Source of the DNA: Verrucomicrobiota bacterium
Lineage (GTDB): Bacteria; Verrucomicrobiota; Verrucomicrobiia; Chthoniobacterales; UBA10450
DNA: 12,189 nucleotides
NCBI GenBank assembly: GCA_003217965.1
Contig: QHNB01000089.1
Location: forward strand, 1-12,189
Direction of reading: 5' to 3'
In this document: in pieces, positions 7,137 through 12,189 of the stretch
Position numbering within the stretch: position 1 is the stretch's first letter
How the letters are laid out: each line of letters begins with the position of its first letter
The notes under the pieces: model-generated
Databases searched by the model: none
What the model was told of the DNA's origin: nothing
What the model saw: only the letters and a program-made list of their open reading frames with translations
Translations under genes and position numbers: made by a program

Positions 7137-8060
7137 ATGAAATTGCCGAAAAAGATCGCGGTTTTAATGGGTGGCCCGGGCTCGGAACGCGACGTTTCGC
7201 TCGCGACCGGTCGCGGTGTTTCGAAAGCGTTGCGATCGCTGGGCGTGGAAGTAGTCGAAATCGATGTACGAGACGAGAGTTTCGAATTGCCCGGTGATAT
7301 CGATCTGGCATTCCTCACCATCCACGGAACGTTTGGCGAAGACGGGCAGTTGCAGAAAATTTTGGAACAACGCGGCGTCCGTTACACCGGAGATGGCATC
7401 GAAGAGAGCGCCACAGCGTTCGATAAAATCCGCTCGAAAGAGAGATTTCGCCAGCACGGCGTAATGACCCCGCCCTGGCAGGTCGTCAGGGCGGACCAAC
7501 GGCCAACGATTCCGTTGCCGATCGTGGTAAAACCGCCCCGCGAGGGTTCGACTGTCGGGGTGGTCATCGTGAAGAATGAGCACGAGCTGGAATCGGCTAT
7601 GGCAGAAGTGTCGAAGTACGGTCGTGAATTGTTGGTGGAAAAATTCGTGCCGGGCCGCGAGCTAACAATCGGAATTTTAGGTAATAACGCGCTGCCTATT
7701 CTAGAGATCATTCCGAAGGGCGGGTTTTACGACTTCAACAACAAGTACCCTTTCCTAAACCCGCAAGCCGGAGGTGGGGCACAGCATGTTTGCCCGGCAA
7801 AGATCGACAAGGAGAAGACCCGCGAGATTCAGGAACTGGCGTTGCGGGCTTTTCGCGCGGTTGGTTTGCAGGTGTACGCTCGCGTCGACGTTCTTTTGCC
7901 GGAAGACGGTGCGGCGACGGTACTGGAAATAAACACGATTCCAGGAATGACGGAAGCGAGCTTGCTACCGGAGGCGGCAGCCGCGGCCGGAATCAACTAT
8001 CCCGATCTATGCCTTCGCATCATTGAGTTATCGCGAGAGCGAGAGGAAGCAGGGAAATGA
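7137..8060 (+). CDS. ddl: D-alanine--D-alanine ligase Ddl
   Basis: Ddl is the cytoplasmic ATP-grasp enzyme that makes the D-Ala-D-Ala dipeptide, which MurF then adds to the precursor. Starting at 7137 the protein has 307 residues, the size of E. coli DdlB, and begins MKLPKKIAVLMGGPGSERDV. Further motifs are IHGTFGEDGQLQ (62-73), YTGDGIEES (83-91) and the ATP-grasp VVKPPREGSTVGV (130-142). EKFVPGREL (168-176) and GGFYDFNNKY (195-204), with the expected active-site Tyr, follow. YARVDVLL (247-254) and the metal-binding LEINTIPGMTEASLLP (263-278) complete the set. Tyr in the substrate loop and normal spacing argue for D-Ala-D-Ala, not a VanA-type D-lactate ligase. It is set apart from murC-murB by palindromic repeat A but overlaps ftsQ by four bases, so it may be read from its own promoter or by readthrough; I see no convincing promoter boxes. 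Confidence 0.96.
   Translation: MKLPKKIAVLMGGPGSERDVSLATGRGVSKALRSLGVEVVEIDVRDESFELPGDIDLAFLTIHGTFGEDGQLQKILEQRGVRYTGDGIEESATAFDKIRSKERFRQHGVMTPPWQVVRADQRPTIPLPIVVKPPREGSTVGVVIVKNEHELESAMAEVSKYGRELLVEKFVPGRELTIGILGNNALPILEIIPKGGFYDFNNKYPFLNPQAGGGAQHVCPAKIDKEKTREIQELALRAFRAVGLQVYARVDVLLPEDGAATVLEINTIPGMTEASLLPEAAAAAGINYPDLCLRIIELSREREEAGK
8043..8049 (+). promoter_or_regulatory. Ribosome binding site of ftsQ inside the ddl end
   Basis: GAGGAAG lies 7 bases before the ATG at 8057, within the last ddl codons. It supports the overlapping start of ftsQ. Confidence 0.65.
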
Positions 8061-9154
8061 AACCGAGTCGCTCCACGCGCAAACGCCCGCGCAATCAGCG
8101 CGTGTCGAACCCACGTCAGCGCAAACAGCAGCATCTGCTCGATGTCAAAGTGCGCTCGCGCAAAGCGACCCAGCACCGCAACCGCCGCCTTCTCGTCTTT
8201 GTTTCCAAAATTGTTTTAGCGGCGGGGCTTTGTGCGGGAATTTACCTCGGTCTCCGCGTGGGCGCGCGGCGGTTCTTTTTTGAAAATCCAGATTACAATC
8301 TCGTCACCATTGACATGCAGACCGATGGCACGTTGCAGCGCGATCAAATTCTAAAAGCGGCCGATCTGCGCGAAGGCGAAAACATTTTTCGGGTGAATCT
8401 GGCACACGTTCACGATGTCCTTCAGCAACTGCCGCAGGTCGACGAAGTCCAGGTCGTCCGCAAAATGCCGGGCGAAATCGATATTCGAATTGTTGAGCGG
8501 AAACCGATCGCCTGGATCACGAGCGAAAAGCAAATTTCCGATCCATTTCAGTCCGAGGTCGCTTTTTTGATTGATGCGCGCGGCGTACTCATGAAAGAGA
8601 AGAAGTTGTTGCCAGAGTACCTCGGCTTACCGCTGATTACCGGGTGCACGGGCGAGTCGCTCGAGTCGGGCAAAATCGTCCAATCACTCGAAGCGAAAGC
8701 CGCGTTGGAATTGCTTCGTTTAAGCGCGGGCAGTTTCATGCAAACACGCTTCCAGATCCGCGAAATTGATGTCTCGAAGGGTTATTGCCTCGTCGTCACT
8801 GACAAAAATCACACCCGCGTGACGCTCGGATTCGATCATCTCGAGACCCAAATTCAGCGGCTCGAACAGTTCCTGGTCTACGCCGACGACGCCAAGCGCG
8901 ATATCGAGACAGTCAACCTGCTCGTGCAAAGAAATATCCCAGTGACATTCATGAAACCGGCGAGCGAGGTGATCAATGATACGATCGATCCGGAGGAGAC
9001 GCCGCGAATCATGAAGGCGATTCCAGTAAACCCCCAAACGGGCGGGTCGTCCGCAACCAAAACAAAGGCGGAGCAGGCCGCGTCCAAGAAAATACCAACA
9101 GGTCCGCAGCCGTTTTCGGCGCGGAAACAAAGCCAAAAAGGGAGGAACGAGTAA
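8057..9154 (+). CDS. ftsQ: Cell division protein FtsQ/DivIB
   Basis: FtsQ is a bitopic inner-membrane protein that links early and late divisome proteins, usually as a complex with FtsL and FtsB. The 365-residue product has a strongly basic cytoplasmic N-terminus (1-43, many Arg/Lys) and one membrane helix at about 44-66 (LLVFVSKIVLAAGLCAGIYL). A POTRA-like domain spans about 80-150, with GTLQRDQILKAADL and PGEIDIRIVERKPIAWI. A C-terminal FtsQ/DivIB domain continues to about 315. The last 50 residues are polar and low in complexity (Lys, Ser, Gln, Pro-rich) and make it longer than E. coli FtsQ (276). The POTRA domain is typical: the phrase ERKPIAWI is the standard end of a FtsQ POTRA segment. 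Sequence identity outside it is weak, so the call rests on architecture and on its place between ddl and ftsA. Confidence 0.92.
   Translation: MKPSRSTRKRPRNQRVSNPRQRKQQHLLDVKVRSRKATQHRNRRLLVFVSKIVLAAGLCAGIYLGLRVGARRFFFENPDYNLVTIDMQTDGTLQRDQILKAADLREGENIFRVNLAHVHDVLQQLPQVDEVQVVRKMPGEIDIRIVERKPIAWITSEKQISDPFQSEVAFLIDARGVLMKEKKLLPEYLGLPLITGCTGESLESGKIVQSLEAKAALELLRLSAGSFMQTRFQIREIDVSKGYCLVVTDKNHTRVTLGFDHLETQIQRLEQFLVYADDAKRDIETVNLLVQRNIPVTFMKPASEVINDTIDPEETPRIMKAIPVNPQTGGSSATKTKAEQAASKKIPTGPQPFSARKQSQKGRNE
9140..9146 (+). promoter_or_regulatory. Ribosome binding site of ftsA
   Basis: GGGAGGA, the strongest Shine-Dalgarno match in the window, lies in the last ftsQ codons, 11 bases before the ftsA ATG at 9158. 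The spacing is slightly long; an in-frame ATG at 9176 (Met7) is a less likely alternative. Confidence 0.6.
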
Positions 9155-9157
9155 GGA

Positions 9158-10369
9158 ATGGGAAACAATGATTTAATGGTCGGATTGGAAATCGGGACGT
9201 CTAAAATTTGCGTCGTTGTCGGCGAAAGTCGGCCGGACGGGACGACGAAAATTTTGGGCGTTGGCCAGGCGCCATCGCGCGGCGTGCGTAAGGGCGAAAT
9301 CGTCGATTTCGAAACGGCGATGAAATGCGTGCACGAAGCCGTGGTTGATGCCGAACAGAAAAGCGATGTCATGATTCGCAGCGTTTATGTCGGTGTCGCC
9401 GGGGCGCACATCCAGAGTTTCAACAATCGCGGTTGTGTGAGGTTACCGGACGACCGGGACGAGATCGACGAGCAGGATATCGAGGATGTGAAGATCAGCG
9501 CACGTGAAGTGAGTATTCCGGCGCAGAACGCGTTTCTCCACTCAATCATTCAGCATTATCACGTCGACGGTCAGGATGGCATTCTCAATCCGATCGGGAT
9601 GCTCGGGCAAAAATTGGAAGCCGATTTTCATATCATTCACGGTGTCAGGACCCGGATTCAAAACACCATTCGATGCATCAAAGAACTGCCGCTGGAAGTG
9701 GAGGACGTGGTTTTCACCGCACTCGCTTCCGCCCAGGTCGTACTCACCCAACAGCAAAAAAATCTCGGCGCCCTCGTCATCGACATGGGCGGCGGCACGA
9801 CGGATTACATTCTTTACGTTGACGGCGCGGTCAGACAAAGCGGCGCTCTCGGCGTCGGTGGCGATCACATCACCAACGACATTTCCATGGGATTGCGCAT
9901 CCCCATGGCGCGAGCGGAGAAACTTAAAATCGAGGAAGGAAGTGTCACCCTTGGGAACTGCCTGCCCGGCGAAACGGTGGTGTTGAAAGATGATTCCGGA
10001 TTCGCGGGAAAGGAGATCGACCGGGAGACGCTCAACACCATTATTCATCTGCGAGTGCGCGAGACGTTCGAGCTGCTTAAGCGTACGCTTGATGAGGAAT
10101 CGTTTATCAATTACGTCGGCGAAGGAATTTTCATTACCGGCGGCTGCAGTTTACTACAGGGAATCGACCATCTGGCCGAGGAAATCTTCGAAATTCCGGC
10201 GCGGCTCGCGCGCGCGCAGACGATGTCCGGATTGACCTCGGCGTTTCAGAATCCCCAACTTTCAACTGCAATCGGCTTGATCAAATACGCGCAAGCAGTG
10301 CAAGCGGATCGGCCACAACGGCGCGGTCTAACACGAATTTTCAGCCGTTTTATACCGGGAATGCGATGA
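9158..10369 (+). CDS. ftsA: Cell division protein FtsA (actin-like Z-ring membrane anchor)
   Basis: FtsA is an actin-like ATP-binding protein that tethers FtsZ filaments to the inner membrane and recruits later divisome proteins. The 403-residue product shows the phosphate 1 motif GLEIGTSKICVVVGE (9-23) and the FtsA-specific region VYVGVAGAHIQSFNNRG (77-92). The phosphate 2 motif ALVIDMGGGTTDYILY (205-220) is followed by LGVGGDHITNDISMGL (231-246) and the adenosine motif GIFITGGCSLLQGI (323-336). It ends with GLTRIFSRFIPGMR (390-403), which fits the conserved C-terminal amphipathic membrane helix. Length and motif order are normal for the family. The gene starts three bases after the ftsQ stop. 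It is separated from ftsZ by 154 bases that contain repeat B. Confidence 0.97.
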   Translation: MGNNDLMVGLEIGTSKICVVVGESRPDGTTKILGVGQAPSRGVRKGEIVDFETAMKCVHEAVVDAEQKSDVMIRSVYVGVAGAHIQSFNNRGCVRLPDDRDEIDEQDIEDVKISAREVSIPAQNAFLHSIIQHYHVDGQDGILNPIGMLGQKLEADFHIIHGVRTRIQNTIRCIKELPLEVEDVVFTALASAQVVLTQQQKNLGALVIDMGGGTTDYILYVDGAVRQSGALGVGGDHITNDISMGLRIPMARAEKLKIEEGSVTLGNCLPGETVVLKDDSGFAGKEIDRETLNTIIHLRVRETFELLKRTLDEESFINYVGEGIFITGGCSLLQGIDHLAEEIFEIPARLARAQTMSGLTSAFQNPQLSTAIGLIKYAQAVQADRPQRRGLTRIFSRFIPGMR

Positions 10370-10397
10370 ACCAGTTACCTCATTACTCACTAAACAA

Positions 10398-10483
10398 TGT
10401 CATCCCGAGCCGCATAGACGGCGAGGGAGCTCGCGAGATCATAGAGGGCCTTCGTGAGATCCCTCGTTTCGCTCGGGATGACG
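10398..10483. repeat. Palindromic repeat (copy B) between ftsA and ftsZ
   Basis: GTCATCCCGAGC (10399-10410) is the exact reverse complement of GCTCGGGATGAC (10471-10482). The interior holds two GAGATC words (10435-10440 and 10456-10461) and partly paired GC-rich stretches. It belongs to the same family as copies A and C. The element occupies more than half of the ftsA-ftsZ spacer, leaving 10370-10397 and 10484-10523, where no clear promoter or strong Shine-Dalgarno sequence is seen. A stable hairpin here could affect the ratio of FtsZ to FtsA, but that is inference. Confidence 0.85.
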
Positions 10484-10523
10484 TCGCGCAGCCGCGCTCA
10501 CGAAAAACAAACAGCGAACATTT

Positions 10524-12053
10524 ATGATTCAACTTAATCGAAATTACACTTTGCCGGAACGTGAGGACGACATCATCCCGATCAAAGTCATTGGCATCGG
10601 CGGCGCCGGTTCGAACGTGCTTGACCGGGTGGTGCTCGATGGGATGGATAAAGCCGATCTCATTGCTGCAAACACCGACGCTCAGTCGCTCGCAAGTTCG
10701 GTTGCGGCTGCGAAAGTTCAGCTTGGGCGTTCAATCACCCGCGGCCTCGGTACCGGAGGTGATCCGGAACTCGGCTTTACCTCTGCCTATGAGTCAGGGG
10801 ACGAGATTCGGGCGGCATTGGCCGATGCACGTTTGATTTTTATCTGTGCCGGTCTGGGCGGCGGCACCGGTTCCGGGGCTAGTCCGGTTATCGCCCAGAC
10901 CGCGCGGGAAATGGGCGCGCTCGTCATCGTATTTGCGACAATGCCCTTCTCCTTCGAAGGCAAGCGACGAACGGCGCAGGCACAAGAAGCGCTCGCGCGG
11001 TTTCACGAGTTAGCCGATGCCGTGGTCTGTTTTGAAAACGACCGAATGGGAGATATGGTCGCGCCGAAAGCCGGGATTCATCAGGCCTTTGCGGTCGCGG
11101 ACATGACCATCAGCCAGAGTCTGCGCTCGATCGTTAATTTGATTCAGCGTCCGGGCATCCTCCGGATCGGCTTCGATGATTTGCTCGCAGCGCTGCGCGG
11201 CGGAGGCGGGCGTTGCTTGTTCGGTTATGGCGAAAGTGATTCAGACAATCGCGCGCATGAAGCGCTGGCCCAAGCCTTGAAAAATCCACTGATGGATCGC
11301 GGGCGCATGCTCGGGGAAGCATCACGAGTGCTGGTCCAGGTTGCCGGCGGGCCGGCGATGACGCTCTCGGAGGTAGAAATTCTGATGCGCGAACTGAACA
11401 AACACATCAGCGACCATACGCAATTGCTCTTTGGCACCGCCGTCGACGGACGAATGGGCGACCGTCTAAGCGTGACTTTGATCAGTTCACTCGCAGGCGA
11501 AACGGATGAACGGCCGGTGCAGAACTTTGTGCCAGTAAAAAGCTTTGAGTCGCCGCCGGCGAATCCGATCGTGCGGCCGCCCGAACCGGAGATTGCGCCC
11601 GTGGTTGTTCAGGAAACGCTTGAACCTGAGCCGAAGATTGAACCTGCAGCAGCGGCGCCAGTCGTCGAGCCCGAGAGAGTGCTTCAGGTTGAACCCACGC
11701 CGTCCATACAAAGTTTGGTTCCAAGCGATCAGACTACTGAATCCGAGATGGTCGAAGCTGAACCGGAGTTCGCGCACGAGGCGGAGCCAGCAGCGGAGAA
11801 AACAACGCCGCCGCGAATTATTCCACCAAAAAAGAAGCCGGTCGTTGCCTATAAAGCGGCAACGCAGGTTTCGCCTAAGCCGGAGTCGCCGGTCGAAAAA
11901 CCGAAACAGGAAAAATCGGTTGCTGCGAAACAGGAGGTACTGCAATTCGAGCCGATGACGCGTGGGCGTTTCGAAAAGAGCGAACCCACTATCGTCGAAG
12001 GCCAGGATCTGGATGTGCCGACCTTTCTGCGCAAGAATGTGAGAGTGAAGTGA
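10524..12053 (+). CDS. ftsZ: Cell division protein FtsZ with altered T7 loop
   Basis: FtsZ is the tubulin-like GTPase that polymerises into the Z ring. The 509-residue product has a standard GTP-binding half: IKVIGIGGAGSNVLDR (20-35), AANTDAQSL (48-56), RGLGTGGDPELG (73-84), the tubulin signature GGGTGSG (112-118), PFSFEGKRR (141-149) and ENDRM (171-175). The Ser in GGGTGSG is the tubulin form; most FtsZ have Thr. The T7 loop, which completes the GTPase site of the neighbouring subunit, reads PGILRIGFDDL (210-220) where FtsZ normally has NVDFAD. The Asn and first Asp are replaced by Arg214 and Gly216, while Asp219 is kept. After the core (to about 323) comes a Pro/Glu/Lys-rich linker of about 155 residues. 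The conserved C-terminal peptide DLDVPTFLRKN (495-505) binds FtsA. The ATG at 10524 has only a weak upstream Shine-Dalgarno sequence. Confidence 0.96.
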   Translation: MIQLNRNYTLPEREDDIIPIKVIGIGGAGSNVLDRVVLDGMDKADLIAANTDAQSLASSVAAAKVQLGRSITRGLGTGGDPELGFTSAYESGDEIRAALADARLIFICAGLGGGTGSGASPVIAQTAREMGALVIVFATMPFSFEGKRRTAQAQEALARFHELADAVVCFENDRMGDMVAPKAGIHQAFAVADMTISQSLRSIVNLIQRPGILRIGFDDLLAALRGGGGRCLFGYGESDSDNRAHEALAQALKNPLMDRGRMLGEASRVLVQVAGGPAMTLSEVEILMRELNKHISDHTQLLFGTAVDGRMGDRLSVTLISSLAGETDERPVQNFVPVKSFESPPANPIVRPPEPEIAPVVVQETLEPEPKIEPAAAAPVVEPERVLQVEPTPSIQSLVPSDQTTESEMVEAEPEFAHEAEPAAEKTTPPRIIPPKKKPVVAYKAATQVSPKPESPVEKPKQEKSVAAKQEVLQFEPMTRGRFEKSEPTIVEGQDLDVPTFLRKNVRVK

Positions 12054-12071
12054 CCGTTAGCGAAGGCTAAT

Positions 12072-12110
12072 CGTCATCCCAAGCGGAACGGAGTGGAGTC
12101 GAGGGATCTC
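12072..12110. repeat. Single arm of the palindromic repeat (copy C) after ftsZ
   Basis: A 39-base stretch begins CGTCATCCCAAGCGGAAC and ends GAGGGATCTC. It matches one arm of copies A and B, with the same GTCATCC start and GATCTC end. No inverted partner is seen before the window end, so it is a half-copy or a decayed element. It starts 18 bases after the ftsZ stop. Confidence 0.7.
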
Positions 12111-12128
12111 ACCCCTCCCAGCGCAATT

Positions 12129-12150
12129 CGGCGGCTGGGCGCAGCCGCTG
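12129..12150. terminator. Possible hairpin terminator after ftsZ
   Basis: CGGCGGCTG and CAGCCGCTG flank a GGCG loop and can form a 9-base-pair, GC-rich stem with one G-U pair. There is no T-run on either side, so it is not a classical intrinsic terminator. It lies between the ftsZ stop and a possible convergent gene end, where a bidirectional terminator would be expected. Confidence 0.35.
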
Positions 12151-12157
12151 TTACAAG

Positions 12158-12189
12158 CTACTTCTTCATCAAATCCAACACGGCCACCG
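12158..12189 (-). CDS. Possible C-terminal end of a convergent minus-strand gene
   Basis: On the minus strand the last bases of the window read VAVLDLMKK followed by a TAG stop at 12158-12160. This looks like the end of a protein-coding frame, and a hairpin follows directly on that strand. Only nine complete codons are visible, so neither the product nor the reality of the gene can be established from this window. Confidence 0.3.
   Translation of the reverse strand, partial: VAVLDLMKK

Noticed and set aside
6937..7140. A 67-codon plus-strand frame across the murC-murB/ddl spacer
   Set aside because: It is a translation of palindromic repeat A; it has no ribosome site, no recognisable domain and starts inside the murC-murB stop region.
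7137..8060. Ddl as a VanA-type D-Ala--D-lactate ligase
   Set aside because: The substrate loop keeps the Tyr-containing YDFNNKY form typical of D-Ala-D-Ala ligases, and the gene sits in a normal dcw setting.
11487..11945. A 152-codon minus-strand frame opposite the FtsZ linker
   Set aside because: It is rich in Arg and Phe because it is the complement of the Pro/Glu/Lys-rich linker codons; it shows no domain or start signal.
1..12189. CRISPR arrays, tRNA or rRNA genes, integrases or defence genes
   Set aside because: None were seen: there are no regularly spaced direct repeats, no RNA gene signatures and no mobile-element proteins; nearly all the sequence is dcw coding sequence.

Overview
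The window is a stretch of a bacterial division and cell-wall (dcw) cluster. All the main genes lie on the + strand, in the order mraY (3' part) - murD - small LysM membrane protein - ftsW - murG - murC-murB fusion - ddl - ftsQ - ftsA - ftsZ. The host looks like a free-living member of the Verrucomicrobia, perhaps of the Chthoniobacterales/Spartobacteria type. The grounds are the fused MurC-MurB, the LysM gene between murD and ftsW, the divergent FtsZ, the moderately high GC content and the type of palindromic intergenic repeat. This placement rests on family knowledge and general impression, not on a search.

Positions 1-4649 hold the lipid I/II segment. MraY makes lipid I, MurD adds D-Glu to the cytoplasmic precursor, a one-pass LysM protein of unknown role follows, FtsW is the septal glycan polymerase and MurG makes lipid II. 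Successive genes overlap by 4, 4 and 1 bases, and the murG and murC-murB genes also overlap by 4. Positions 4646-8060 hold the bifunctional MurC-MurB and Ddl, which together make UDP-MurNAc, its L-Ala adduct and the D-Ala-D-Ala dipeptide. Positions 8057-12053 hold the divisome core: FtsQ, FtsA and FtsZ. FtsA keeps its C-terminal membrane helix and FtsZ keeps its C-terminal peptide, so the usual FtsA-FtsZ tether appears intact.

The compact layout is broken at three places: murC-murB/ddl, ftsA/ftsZ and downstream of ftsZ. Each contains a copy or half-copy of one inverted-repeat family whose ends read GTCATYCYGAGC. After ftsZ a hairpin and the possible end of a minus-strand gene suggest a convergent cluster boundary.

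No new defence or mobile system is visible. The observations most worth checking are: a FtsZ whose T7 catalytic loop lacks the conserved Asn and first Asp; a MurG about 25 residues short in its acceptor-binding domain; a Cys in place of the MurB proton-donor Ser; and the LysM protein embedded in the operon.
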